In this document: one piece after another, positions 1 to 8,344 of the stretch
Numbering within the stretch: the first letter of the stretch is position 1
Layout: each line of letters opens with the position of its first letter
Source: an uncultured Actinomycetes bacterium
Lineage (GTDB): Bacteria > Actinomycetota > Actinomycetes > Nanopelagicales > Nanopelagicaceae
Assembly: GCA_903852955.1 (NCBI GenBank)
Contig: CAINSH010000053.1
Location: forward strand, 1-8,888
Reading direction: 5' to 3'
DNA: 8,888 nucleotides
The notes under the pieces: generated by a model
Seen by the model: the letters and a program-made list of their open reading frames with translations, nothing else
Databases searched by the model: none
Told to the model about the DNA's origin: nothing
Translations under genes and position numbers: made by a program

Positions 1-2803
1 ATCGGATGAAGGCGCGATGCTTTCCTATCTGGGTTATTTAGACCTTGATTCATTTATTAAAGATGTAGTCCCGGCAAACATTGCAATTAATGGTGTTATT
101 GAATCCACTCTAGACAAAGGCAAAAGTGAAGTTGAAGTAATTGCTGAACTTCGCACTATCGCCTCCGAAAATAAAGTTTTTCGATCATTAATCGGAACGG
201 GATATTACGGAACTATTGTTCCTCCAGTTATCAAGAGAAATGTTCTCGAAAATCCATCGTGGTATACCGCATACACTCCATATCAGCCAGAAATTTCGCA
301 AGGCCGCCTTGAGGCACTTTTTGCTTTTCAAACAGTGATCTGCGAACTAACTGCCTTGGATGTTTCAAACGCTTCAATGCTGGATGAAGCAACTGCAGCT
401 GCTGAGGCAATGACGCTTGCTAGACGAACCTCAAAATTAAGTGATGAAGCAGTGTTTTTAATTGAAGAACATGTGCATCCACAAACAAAAGCCGTAGTAC
501 TAACCCGTGCTAAGCCACTGGGAATCAAAGTTGTAGAAATTGATTCAGGTCATGTGGTGCGTGATGGTTACGAAGGTGATTTCTTTGGAGCTTTACTGCA
601 ATATCCGGATACAACTGGAACCGTTATTGATTACTCATCTTTTGCCGAATATGCCCATTCACGAGATGCATTAGTAATCGCTGCAACAGATCTTTTGGCA
701 TTGACCTTATTAAAAGCGCCAGGGGAGTGGGGAGCTGATATTGCAGTCGGAACTTCACAGCGTTTCGGAGTTCCAATGGGATTTGGTGGACCTCATGCTG
801 GATTTATGTCCGTGCGAACCGGTCTCGAGCGTTCGATGCCTGGACGCCTAGTTGGTCAGAGCATTGATGCAAATGGCAAGCCGGCTTTTCGTTTAGCTTT
901 ACAAACACGCGAACAACATATTCGTCGTGACAAAGCAACGTCGAATATTTGTACCGCCCAAGTTCTATTAGCAAACATGAGCGCCTTCTATGCAATGTGG
1001 CACGGTCCAGTTGGCTTGCGACACATTGCCCAGAGAGTAAATAATTTTGCCTCTCGACTTCAAGCTGCAAGCAATAATCGGGAAGATGTTGTTTTCGATA
1101 CGGTCCATATTGTTGTCAAGAACGCTGAAGAGATTCACAAAAAGGCGGTTGCGGCAGGTATTAATTTCGCCAGGGTAAGTGAAACTGAACTTCGCGTTAG
1201 CTTTGATGAGGAAACAACCGAACAAGTTTTTGCCGAAGTGCTTTCAATTTTGCAGCTTAAGGATGTTGCTGGACAAGATATTCCGCCAAAATTCGCACGT
1301 ACAAGTAAGTACTTAACCCACCCTGTTTTTAATACCAACCATAGTGAAACCGGCATGATGCGCTATTTGCGCAACCTGGCCGATAAAGATTTAGCTCTGG
1401 ATCGAACAATGATTCCTTTGGGTTCATGCACCATGAAACTCAATGCAGTTACTGAGATGGAAGCGGTTACTTGGCCAGAGTTTTCATCTTTACATCCATT
1501 TGCTCCGGTGGATCAGAGCGTGGGATCGCGTAAATTAATTTCACAGCTATCAGAATGGCTTATAGCTATCACTGGATATGACGCAGTTTCATTGCAACCA
1601 AACGCTGGAAGCCAGGGAGAATTTGCAGGTTTGCTTGCAATCAGAAACTTCCATGACTCTCGAGGTGATCAAGCTAGAAAAATCTGTTTAGTTCCATCTA
1701 GCGCCCACGGTACAAATGCAGCATCGGCAGTGATGGCCGGAATGAAGGTAGTGGTCGTTGAATGTGATGAAAATGGAAATGTTTCCGTCGATGATTTAAA
1801 GCAAAAAATTTCTGAACATGGTTCAGTGTTAGCTGCATTGATGATTACATATCCCTCAACGCATGGAGTTTTCGAAACAGCCGTCTCTGAAATTTGCGCA
1901 CTTGTGCATGATGCAGGTGGTCAGGTATACGTTGATGGCGCAAACTTAAATGCACTTGTTGGAGTTGCTCAACCTGGAAAGTTTGGCGCAGATGTTTCGC
2001 ACTTAAATTTACATAAAACATTTGCCATTCCACACGGTGGAGGAGGCCCTGGAGTAGGTCCAGTTATCTGTAGAGCTCACCTTGCTCCATTTTTACCTAA
2101 TCACCCAATGGACTCACTAGCAGGACCCGCAACTGGTCCTGGAGCGATTTCAGCTGCTCCCTATGGATCAGCGAGCATCTTGGTGATCTCTTGGGCATAT
2201 ATCCGCTTGTTGGGGGGAGAGGGACTTACTCATTCAACTCGTACAGCGATTTTGTCAGCAAATTACATTGCAGCGCGTTTGCAAGATTCATACCCAGTGC
2301 TTTACACCGGAACAAATGGTCGAGTTGCACACGAATGCATTCTTGATATCCGAGGTTTAACTAAAGATTCAGGTGTAACCGTTGATGACATTGCTAAGAG
2401 ATTGATGGATTACGGTTTTCATGCACCAACAATGTCTTTCCCGGTTGCGGGCACTTTGATGATTGAACCAACTGAGTCAGAGGACATGGCTGAAATTCAC
2501 CGTTTTATCGATGCGATGATTTCGATTAGAGCCGAAATTCAGGAGATTTTAGATGGTTCTATAACTCATGAAGATTCAGCTCTTGCTCATGCGCCACACA
2601 CGGCGCTATCGGTTGTTTCATCCCAATGGGATCGTGAATACAGCCGTGAAAAGGGCGGATATCCCGTTGTATTGGATGGTTTGGTGCCGGGAGAATCTAT
2701 TGGCTCACGTATGAAGTATTGGCCGCCAGTTGCGCGCATTGATGGGGCACACGGGGATAGGAATTTGATCTGTGCCTGTCCACCTATCTCTGAGTTCGCA
2801 TAA
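1..2803 (+). CDS. gcvP: Glycine dehydrogenase (decarboxylating), P-protein of the glycine cleavage system; 5' end outside the window
   Basis: The P-protein decarboxylates glycine with pyridoxal phosphate and passes the aminomethyl group to the lipoyl arm of H-protein, in the cytoplasm. Numbered from the first complete codon (bases 2-4), 933 residues are visible, about full length for the fused single-chain bacterial form. The N-terminal half has the GYYGT..PPVI and [13 protein letters not shown] blocks. The C-terminal half has GSCTMKLNA (from residue 474), NAGSQGE (from 534), SSAHGTN (His569) and the PLP site HLNLHKTF with Schiff-base Lys672. It ends with the usual [18 protein letters not shown] region. 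The reading frame stays open to the left edge and encodes [12 protein letters not shown], matching the HIGP..DE..AML region near the family N-terminus. The ATG at 17 is therefore internal, and roughly 20-25 residues are probably missing. No frameshift is seen. gcvT and gcvH are not in the window; upstream is a usual place for them. The TAA stop lies 16 bp from the convergent lnt stop. Confidence 0.97.
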   Translation, partial: SDEGAMLSYLGYLDLDSFIKDVVPANIAINGVIESTLDKGKSEVEVIAELRTIASENKVFRSLIGTGYYGTIVPPVIKRNVLENPSWYTAYTPYQPEISQGRLEALFAFQTVICELTALDVSNASMLDEATAAAEAMTLARRTSKLSDEAVFLIEEHVHPQTKAVVLTRAKPLGIKVVEIDSGHVVRDGYEGDFFGALLQYPDTTGTVIDYSSFAEYAHSRDALVIAATDLLALTLLKAPGEWGADIAVGTSQRFGVPMGFGGPHAGFMSVRTGLERSMPGRLVGQSIDANGKPAFRLALQTREQHIRRDKATSNICTAQVLLANMSAFYAMWHGPVGLRHIAQRVNNFASRLQAASNNREDVVFDTVHIVVKNAEEIHKKAVAAGINFARVSETELRVSFDEETTEQVFAEVLSILQLKDVAGQDIPPKFARTSKYLTHPVFNTNHSETGMMRYLRNLADKDLALDRTMIPLGSCTMKLNAVTEMEAVTWPEFSSLHPFAPVDQSVGSRKLISQLSEWLIAITGYDAVSLQPNAGSQGEFAGLLAIRNFHDSRGDQARKICLVPSSAHGTNAASAVMAGMKVVVVECDENGNVSVDDLKQKISEHGSVLAALMITYPSTHGVFETAVSEICALVHDAGGQVYVDGANLNALVGVAQPGKFGADVSHLNLHKTFAIPHGGGGPGVGPVICRAHLAPFLPNHPMDSLAGPATGPGAISAAPYGSASILVISWAYIRLLGGEGLTHSTRTAILSANYIAARLQDSYPVLYTGTNGRVAHECILDIRGLTKDSGVTVDDIAKRLMDYGFHAPTMSFPVAGTLMIEPTESEDMAEIHRFIDAMISIRAEIQEILDGSITHEDSALAHAPHTALSVVSSQWDREYSREKGGYPVVLDGLVPGESIGSRMKYWPPVARIDGAHGDRNLICACPPISEFA

Positions 2804-2819
2804 CTTTACATAATGTAAC

Positions 2820-4193
2820 TTATCGGCGATACACATATGCTCGGCGGGCAACCAATAGCAGCCAGATGAGCGTAATTATCAAGGCCCAATCGCCCAATCT
2901 ATCTCGCATAGATAGCTGGTCAATTAAACCAACTTCGGCGTATAGATGATCGGCAACGCCCATCTTTGTCGATTTTATAATTTTGCCGCTGTGATCAATG
3001 ACGGCTGAAAAACCAGTTGTTGATACAGAGAGAATATTTCTTGAATGTTCAATTGCTCGGATTCTAGTTATCGATAATTGTTGGGCACTTTCTGCAGACA
3101 TTCCAAACGTTGCACTATTTGTTTGCACGACTATCAAGTTGGCAGAATTTGCAGCTGATTCGAGTAGTGAATCATCGATTAATTCATAGCAGATAATTGG
3201 CACAATTTTACCTGAATTGATCTTGAAGATTACTTGCGAATTCCCAGGGGTAAAATCACTCACTTGGCTTGCAAGGGGCGAGATTTTTGTGGCTAAAGAT
3301 CTCAGTGGTATGTATTCGCCGAATGGAGTCAAATGTTGTTTATTGTAAATAATTTGTTGCTTATTGCTCCAAAGTATCGATGAATTAAAGCTTTGACCTC
3401 CTTTATTGACTATTGCGCCGAGAATTAGGGGTTTGTTAAATGAGTTCAATTCATCATTTACATCTTTATTCTGAAATGGATCAACATCGACGGCATTTTC
3501 TGGCCACAAAAGAAAGTCGACATCGGGGAACTGCACTAAAGCTCTATTGCTCTCACTTACATGATTGTAAAAAACAGCCTTAGCCCTGGCGTTAAAATCT
3601 AAACCGTAGTTTGGAACGTTACCTTGTATGAGTAATACTTTCATTGCGCTGGCTTCTGTGACATTTAAGGGCAAAGTTAAAAGTAACAAAGGAGCAATTA
3701 TCAAAACAGGTAGTTTTTTATTGAAAACAAAGAAAATAAGCAGGGCCAGCAGAACGACACAAGCCGACAATCCTGCCGCTCCCCCATAGCTTGCGATCAT
3801 TGCATACGGAGCATCTGCTTGTGAGTAAGCAAGGCGCGCCCAACCGAAACCACCAAATGGAAAGATGTTTCTTACTTGTTCCATTGCTATAAAAATGAAG
3901 GGATATGAGGCTATTCCCCATCGACCGGTTAATGCTAAAGGCAGATAGAGCAGTGATAGACCGATAGCTAAAATTATCCAAGGCGTAGAACCTACGTAAA
4001 TGCTGGTCCAATGTAACAAATTCAAATTAAATGCTAAAGCGAAAACGAGGGCGGATAAGAGTTTCTTTTGGCTTCGATCAATTGCAAAAATATGAAGAGC
4101 TACTGCAAAAGGTGCAATAAACCACAAAGATAAAGGTGCGAAAGCAGTGCTAAGAAGCAACCCGCTAAAGGCACTTATTAGTAAATTTACCAA
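2820..4193 (-). CDS. lnt: Apolipoprotein N-acyltransferase
   Basis: Lnt transfers an acyl chain from a phospholipid to the N-terminal cysteine of a diacylglyceryl-lipoprotein, the last lipoprotein maturation step, at the outer face of the cytoplasmic membrane. The 457-residue product has several hydrophobic segments in residues 1-180, a carbon-nitrogen hydrolase (nitrilase-like) domain at about 184-425, and a final membrane helix at about 435-450. The predicted triad is visible: Glu232 in LLWPEN, Lys285 in YNKQHLTPFGEY, and Cys335 in PIICYE. Glu293 of the PFGE motif sits eight residues after the lysine, as in E. coli Lnt (K335/E343). Translation most likely starts at TTG 4193-4191, inside the last codons of the exonuclease gene (7 bp overlap). 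No well-placed Shine-Dalgarno is visible, and an in-frame stop lies eight codons upstream. It is the last gene of the minus-strand array. The Ppm1 glycosyltransferase fused to Lnt in Mycobacterium tuberculosis is absent. The exact start is less certain than the function. Confidence 0.94.
   Translation of the reverse strand: MVNLLISAFSGLLLSTAFAPLSLWFIAPFAVALHIFAIDRSQKKLLSALVFALAFNLNLLHWTSIYVGSTPWIILAIGLSLLYLPLALTGRWGIASYPFIFIAMEQVRNIFPFGGFGWARLAYSQADAPYAMIASYGGAAGLSACVVLLALLIFFVFNKKLPVLIIAPLLLLTLPLNVTEASAMKVLLIQGNVPNYGLDFNARAKAVFYNHVSESNRALVQFPDVDFLLWPENAVDVDPFQNKDVNDELNSFNKPLILGAIVNKGGQSFNSSILWSNKQQIIYNKQHLTPFGEYIPLRSLATKISPLASQVSDFTPGNSQVIFKINSGKIVPIICYELIDDSLLESAANSANLIVVQTNSATFGMSAESAQQLSITRIRAIEHSRNILSVSTTGFSAVIDHSGKIIKSTKMGVADHLYAEVGLIDQLSMRDRLGDWALIITLIWLLLVARRAYVYRR
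4187..4193 (-). other. 7 bp overlap, exonuclease stop with lnt TTG start
   Basis: The last codons of the exonuclease (GGT TGG TAA) contain the TTG of lnt in another frame. The only purine-rich bases before it (AGG) abut the TTG, so there is no normally spaced Shine-Dalgarno. Initiation of lnt probably relies on ribosomes finishing the exonuclease. Confidence 0.6.
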
Positions 4194-5089
4194 CCTAATG
4201 CACTGATCAAACGATCAACGCTGGCACCTAATCCGTAGCGCTCCTTAAATTGATAAATCTCTGATAAATCCTTTGGTGCTTTTGGAATCGACAGATCTAC
4301 GGTTGGTAAGGGTGCATTTCGTGCAACCTGAACAACAGTTGGTGCAATCGCTAAATAATCAGAACCTGCAATAATTTTCTTAGTTAAAGCTGGCGTCAAA
4401 GATTCATGACCGGCATGGGCTCCAGCTAACGCTTCATCAACGTTAGCAAAAGCATTGGCGATCACTGCGGCACCTTTTTCACCGATCCCTTTTACTCCGG
4501 GTAAACCATCAGAAGGATCGCCTCTAAACATTGCAAAGAGCGCATACCTATCCCCCGGAATTAAATATTTATTTTCTACATAAGCTTTATCTACCAAATC
4601 ATGTTGGGAAATACCTTTTGCAAGATAGACGACTTTAATATCTCTTCGGTCATCAACCATTTGGAAAAGGTCTCGATCTCCCGTGACAATTCTTATTGGG
4701 CCCTTTTCGATTTCGGCATAAGTTGCCATGACATCATCGGCTTCAAAGTCATCGACACCTACAACCGGTATTCCAAATAAATCCAATAAATCAAGCAGAA
4801 TTGGAATCTGAGGAGTCAGTGTTTCAGGCTCTTCTTCCTCATCACCTTCAGCTTCTAAACGATTGGCTTTGTAACCTGGAAAAAGTTCTACTCGCCAAGA
4901 AGGGCGCCAATCACCATCTAGGCAGGCCACCAAGCGATTTGGTTTATAAACTGAGATTAATCGCGCCGTCATATCGATGTAACCGCGAATTGCATTTACC
5001 GGAGTTCCATCAGGTGCACTTAACGTGTCTGGCATTCCGTAATAAGCGCGATACCAAAGAGATGCGCTATCTAGAAGCATTAATGTCAT
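4187..5089 (-). CDS. 5'-3' exonuclease (PIN-like/H3TH, PolA N-domain and FEN family), stand-alone
   Basis: This is a metal-dependent 5' nuclease resembling the N-terminal domain of DNA polymerase I, encoded separately from any polymerase. Such enzymes remove RNA primers and 5' flaps. The 300-residue length fits a stand-alone 5'-nuclease domain. Visible acidic metal-site motifs are Asp7 (LLDSASLWYRAYYG), Asp58/Asp60 (CLDGDWRP), VDDFEADD at 112-119, TGDRD at 136-140, and GDPSDGLPG at 190-198. The last leads into the helix-three-turn-helix DNA-binding motif (VKGIGEKGAAVI). The YKANR motif of the helical arch (73-77) is followed by an unusually acidic stretch at 79-89. The ATG at 5089 overlaps the helicase TGA (ATGA) and follows GGGAG by 4 nt, which favours it over the ATG three codons later. 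Mycobacteria carry a comparable gene near helY and tatC. The family is secure; whether the main role is DNA repair, primer removal or RNA turnover cannot be read from sequence. Confidence 0.93.
   Translation of the reverse strand: MTLMLLDSASLWYRAYYGMPDTLSAPDGTPVNAIRGYIDMTARLISVYKPNRLVACLDGDWRPSWRVELFPGYKANRLEAEGDEEEEPETLTPQIPILLDLLDLFGIPVVGVDDFEADDVMATYAEIEKGPIRIVTGDRDLFQMVDDRRDIKVVYLAKGISQHDLVDKAYVENKYLIPGDRYALFAMFRGDPSDGLPGVKGIGEKGAAVIANAFANVDEALAGAHAGHESLTPALTKKIIAGSDYLAIAPTVVQVARNAPLPTVDLSIPKAPKDLSEIYQFKERYGLGASVDRLISALGW
5086..5089 (-). other. ATGA stop/start overlap, helY to 5'-3' exonuclease
   Basis: The helicase TGA (5088-5086) and the exonuclease ATG (5089-5087) overlap by four bases, implying coupled translation of the two nucleic-acid enzymes. 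Unlike the previous junction, this one also has a good Shine-Dalgarno within the end of helY. Confidence 0.8.
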
Positions 5090-7461
5090 AAATCTCCCAT
5101 GAGGAAGGCAACCACTCCCCTGTCGATGCGCTTAACGGCATCTTTGCATACTGGCCGAAGTTTTTCACTCGCCCCAGAAATTTGATTCAATAAGTCAATT
5201 AACTGTTTTGTAGATCGGACAAAGTCCCCAACGGACATGTCAGTTCCTTTAAGCACGTTTTGCAACGAGTTTCCATTTGCCCAACGGTATGCAACTGAAC
5301 AAAAACCCGCATCTGGCTCTCGTTGAGTTTTCACGCCATAGTCGGTTTCAATCTCCTCTAACTGCGCCCACAAAGAGATGACATCAGTAAGTGCACTTGA
5401 GACCCGTGGACTTGGGAGCTTAGGTGCAACATTATCCGCGCTACGAGATTCGAAAATCATCGTTGAGACAACTGATAAAAGTTCGGGCGCATTAAGTTCA
5501 TCAAGAATTCCAAGACGTATTGCTTCGGTGAGTAGGAGATCTGATTCGGCGTAAATTTTAGTGAGAATCTTTCCCTGCTCTGTCGGTTTCTCGCCATCGA
5601 TATAACCCAGGTGCGTAAGTACCTGACAAATTTGGTCAAAAGTCTTAGCTATGACATGTGTGCGGTTTTCTACGCGGGTTCTTAAACCTTCATTTTCACG
5701 ATTCAATCTTCCGGCACGTTCTGCCAAACGTGAGTGATCCTCACGCTCATTGCACCCGTGACAACTATGGTTGCGCATTTCTTTACGCAAATCGGATAAA
5801 TCATTTTCTAACCTTGCGCGCTGCCGGTTATCAAAAGTTTTTTTGTTATCGCGTTTTGAGAGCAATACTTCTACTTCTTTGATTTCACGGCGGATTCGTG
5901 CATATTCTAGAAAATCGCCTAGATGGCATACGGCCTGTCCAAGAAGTTCCTCTATTGCGCTCTCATTCTTATGAATCTGCCTAGACAACCCCACAACTGC
6001 GCGATCTGCTTGGAACTGAGCGAAGGAAGACTCAAGTGATCGGCGTGCGCGTTCGCGTCCAAATCTTGCAATCAAGTTAATGGACATGTTGTAAGTTGGT
6101 GCGAAAGATGAACGAAGTGGGTAAGTACGAGTTGAAGCTAAACCAGCCGCCGATGCTGAATCCACTGTTGGCGACCACTGAATGACTGCGTTTCCCTCAA
6201 TGTCGATTCCTCGTCGACCTGCACGGCCAGTGAGTTGCGTGTATTCACCTGGTGTGATGGGGACATGGGCTTCGCCGTTGTATTTAATCAATTTCTCAAG
6301 GACAACCGTACGAGCCGGCATGTTGATGCCTAAAGCCAGAGTCTCAGTAGCAAAAACTGCCTTTACTAATCCGCGCTGAAACAGATCTTCAACGGCCCCT
6401 TTAAAACTTGGCAATAGCCCGGCATGGTGGGCGGCGATTCCGCGTTCTAGTGCGGTTAACCATTCGGTGAATCCGAGAACTTCCAAATCCTCTTCGGCAA
6501 TATTTTGGGTGTACTTAAGCGCCGTGGCTCGAATTTCATTTCGCTCTTCGGTATTGGTCAATCGCAATCCTGCATGTAAACACTGCTTAACGGCAGCGTC
6601 GCATCCAACTCTGGAAAAGATAAATGTGATGGCTGGTAAAAGATTTTCATGGGAGAGTTTTTCAATAATGTCTGCGCGAGTTAGGCGATCTGCCGGCTCG
6701 TTATAACGACCTCTTCGGTGACGACTAATCGCTGCCTTGCGAACAGCTTCACGCTCGCGTTGCAAAATTTCAGGGTTAATCTGACCAGGTTTTTCAAAAA
6801 GATCAAGTAGTCGGTTGCCTATAAGTACATGCTGATACAGCGGAATAGGACGGATTTCGCTAACAATGACTTGAGTATTTCCTCTGACTTCACCTAACCA
6901 TTCACCGAATTCCTCGGCATTTGAAACTGTTGCAGAGAGGGATATAACTTGAACACTTTCCATTAAGTGGATCAAAACTTCTTCCCAAACAGCTCCACGA
7001 AATTTATCAGCTAAGTAGTGGACTTCATCCATCACTACAAAACCTAAATTAGTCAGCGTATTAGAGCCCGCGTACAACATATTACGCAAAACCTCAGTAG
7101 TCATTACGAGGATATCGGCTTCACCATTAATGCTGGTATCTCCCGTTAATAAGCCAACGCGGTCTTCGCCAAACTTTGCAACAAACTCGGAGTATTTTTG
7201 ATTGGATAAAGCCTTAATTGGGGTTGTATAAAAGCACTTCTTTCCAAGTTTTAAGGCCAGGTGTGCTGCGAATTCACCAACAACGGTTTTTCCGGCTCCG
7301 GTAGGGGCTGCAACCAAAACTCCACTTCCATCTTCAACTGCATGGCAAGCTGCTATTTGAAAAGGATCAAATTCAAAGTCAAAACTGCTTATGAATTCCG
7401 TTGTTTCTTTAAATTTTGTTCGTAGCTTTGCCGCAGCGAATTTCTCCGCAGGTGTTGTCAT
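5086..7461 (-). CDS. helY: Ski2/Mtr4-like DEVH-box superfamily 2 helicase (HelY family)
   Basis: This is an ATP-dependent helicase of the Ski2-like group, cytoplasmic and probably acting on RNA; the bacterial substrate is not well settled. Of 791 residues, RecA domain 1 carries a Q-motif-like FDPFQ (31-35), Walker A APTGAGKT (52-59), TPIKALSNQK (80-89), TTEVLRN, the DEVH box (145-148) and SAT (176-178). RecA domain 2 carries HHAGLLP (345-351), TETLALGINMPA and QLTGRAGRRG (409-418). A winged-helix and helical region follows, with charged helices at about 520-610 around an HSCHGC motif (565-570). A C-terminal DSHCT-like domain starts near ILDELNAPELLSVVST. The chosen ATG (7461) overlaps the lipid-kinase TGA as ATGA and gives MTTPAEKF. 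An in-frame ATG 11 codons earlier would add an implausible extension deep inside the upstream gene. The protein appears shorter than mycobacterial HelY (about 900 residues). Its own TGA overlaps the exonuclease start. Confidence 0.93.
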   Translation of the reverse strand: MTTPAEKFAAAKLRTKFKETTEFISSFDFEFDPFQIAACHAVEDGSGVLVAAPTGAGKTVVGEFAAHLALKLGKKCFYTTPIKALSNQKYSEFVAKFGEDRVGLLTGDTSINGEADILVMTTEVLRNMLYAGSNTLTNLGFVVMDEVHYLADKFRGAVWEEVLIHLMESVQVISLSATVSNAEEFGEWLGEVRGNTQVIVSEIRPIPLYQHVLIGNRLLDLFEKPGQINPEILQREREAVRKAAISRHRRGRYNEPADRLTRADIIEKLSHENLLPAITFIFSRVGCDAAVKQCLHAGLRLTNTEERNEIRATALKYTQNIAEEDLEVLGFTEWLTALERGIAAHHAGLLPSFKGAVEDLFQRGLVKAVFATETLALGINMPARTVVLEKLIKYNGEAHVPITPGEYTQLTGRAGRRGIDIEGNAVIQWSPTVDSASAAGLASTRTYPLRSSFAPTYNMSINLIARFGRERARRSLESSFAQFQADRAVVGLSRQIHKNESAIEELLGQAVCHLGDFLEYARIRREIKEVEVLLSKRDNKKTFDNRQRARLENDLSDLRKEMRNHSCHGCNEREDHSRLAERAGRLNRENEGLRTRVENRTHVIAKTFDQICQVLTHLGYIDGEKPTEQGKILTKIYAESDLLLTEAIRLGILDELNAPELLSVVSTMIFESRSADNVAPKLPSPRVSSALTDVISLWAQLEEIETDYGVKTQREPDAGFCSVAYRWANGNSLQNVLKGTDMSVGDFVRSTKQLIDLLNQISGASEKLRPVCKDAVKRIDRGVVAFLMGDL
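5094..5098 (-). promoter_or_regulatory. Ribosome binding site of the 5'-3' exonuclease gene
   Basis: GGGAG on the minus strand, inside the last codons of helY, sits 4 nt before the ATG at 5089. It is the best purine-rich site at the junctions of this array. It supports the first ATG as the start rather than the one three codons later. Confidence 0.6.
7458..7461 (-). other. ATGA stop/start overlap, lipid kinase to helY
   Basis: The TGA of the lipid kinase (7460-7458) and the ATG of the helicase (7461-7459) share four bases. This is a classic arrangement for translational coupling by terminating and reinitiating ribosomes. Only a weak GTGGA lies upstream (7466-7470). That is consistent with dependence on upstream translation, and it decides the helicase start. 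Confidence 0.8.
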
Positions 7462-8327
7462 GGCATCCACGTCGATAGCGCACCAGATATGCATTCAGCA
7501 GTTATTGGTAGTTGGCCAACTCGTTCGCCATCGGCATAGGCAACTGCATCGGCTGTTATTGAAACCTTCTTGCTGCGCACGATTTCGACCGCCGGATGGG
7601 ATATGTGAGTACCTTTGAAAACGCGTGGAAAGACTTTCAGGAACTCAATTTTCGAAATCGGGTGAAGGACCATTACATCAAAAAGACCGTCGGTGAGCTC
7701 TGCTTCAGGGCAGACCAACATTCCACCGCCATAGGATCTGCCGTTCGCAACGGCGATGAGCATGGCCTGCGTTGAGATAGTCCGATCATCGAGAGTGATT
7801 TCATAGTGTCTAGGTTTGAATCTAGGAAGTTCAAATGCGATAGCCACATCGTATTTTTTTGGACCCTTGGGCCAAGACATTGCATTTGCTCGCTCATTTA
7901 CGATGGAATCAAAGCCAGTAGATAAAATTGCACCAAACCATTCACCATCTACCAGGCCCAAATCTATTTGTTGGGCTTTTGTATGGATAACGGCATCTAA
8001 TATTTCATCAATTTTGGTTAGAGACCAACCAAGAGTTCGAACAAAATCGTTACCTGTGCCCGCTGGAATCATTGCCAATGGAATTTGAGCAGGAACAGTT
8101 TTTTGTAAGGTCAGGTGCAGTAAACCGTCTCCCCCGACAGCTATTACGCCTTCGCAATCTGGATATTTGTTAATAAATTTTGCGAGCAAATCGCCTTGAT
8201 CAATTTGATTCTTACCAATAATTATTTCATAGTCGATTTTTCGTGAATTCAAAAAACCTGCGACATGTGTACCTAAGGTCGCCCCTTTTCCTTGCCCTGA
8301 TACGGGATTAATTACTAAGGCCCACAT
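7458..8327 (-). CDS. Diacylglycerol kinase family (DAGK catalytic domain) lipid kinase
   Basis: The DagK/YegS/LCB5 family phosphorylates lipid alcohols with ATP, typically diacylglycerol to phosphatidic acid at the inner membrane face, returning it to phospholipid synthesis. The 289 residues are the usual length. Visible motifs are NPVSGQGKG (7-15), the nucleotide-binding GGDG (65-68), the IPAGTGNDFVRTLG loop (87-100), STGFDS (136-141), ANGRSYGGGM with P.A.L.DG in the C-terminal beta domain, and YADGE (264-268). GGDG is followed by LLH rather than the common TxNE. No signal peptide or membrane helix is seen, so it is a soluble, peripherally acting enzyme. The ATG at 8327 has AGGG 7 nt upstream and lies 17 bp after the tatC stop. 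The TGA overlaps the helicase start. The true lipid substrate (diacylglycerol, sphingoid base or another lipid) cannot be assigned from sequence. Confidence 0.92.
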   Translation of the reverse strand: MWALVINPVSGQGKGATLGTHVAGFLNSRKIDYEIIIGKNQIDQGDLLAKFINKYPDCEGVIAVGGDGLLHLTLQKTVPAQIPLAMIPAGTGNDFVRTLGWSLTKIDEILDAVIHTKAQQIDLGLVDGEWFGAILSTGFDSIVNERANAMSWPKGPKKYDVAIAFELPRFKPRHYEITLDDRTISTQAMLIAVANGRSYGGGMLVCPEAELTDGLFDVMVLHPISKIEFLKVFPRVFKGTHISHPAVEIVRSKKVSITADAVAYADGERVGQLPITAECISGALSTWMP

Positions 8328-8334
8328 GCGCCGA

Positions 8335-8338
8335 CCCT
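8335..8338 (-). promoter_or_regulatory. Ribosome binding site of the lipid kinase gene
   Basis: AGGG on the minus strand lies 7 nt before the ATG at 8327, within the 17 bp gap after the tatC TAG. It is a moderate Shine-Dalgarno match at good spacing and supports this start. The gap is too short to hold a full promoter, so the gene is probably co-transcribed with tatC. Confidence 0.6.
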
Positions 8339-8344
8339 ATCTAA

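Noticed and set aside
17..19. ATG as the start of gcvP
   Set aside because: The frame is open to the window edge and the residues before it (SDEGA) match the conserved N-terminal region of P-proteins, so this Met is internal.
804..1356. Minus-strand open frames of 73-88 codons inside gcvP
   Set aside because: They are antisense to highly conserved gcvP coding sequence, with no recognisable domain or ribosome binding site; chance open frames.
2806..2818. Perfect AT-rich inverted repeat TTACATAATGTAA as a bidirectional terminator
   Set aside because: The usable stem is about 5 bp with a 3 nt loop and only one G-C pair, with no U-tract; it is too weak to call.
5658..6706. Several plus-strand open frames of 65-79 codons opposite helY
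   Set aside because: They mirror the helicase codons, overlap each other in different frames and resemble no known protein.
7462..7494. Upstream in-frame ATG of the helicase, adding MHIWCAIDVDA
   Set aside because: It would overlap the lipid kinase gene by over 30 bp. The ATGA-coupled ATG at 7461 gives a more natural N-terminus.
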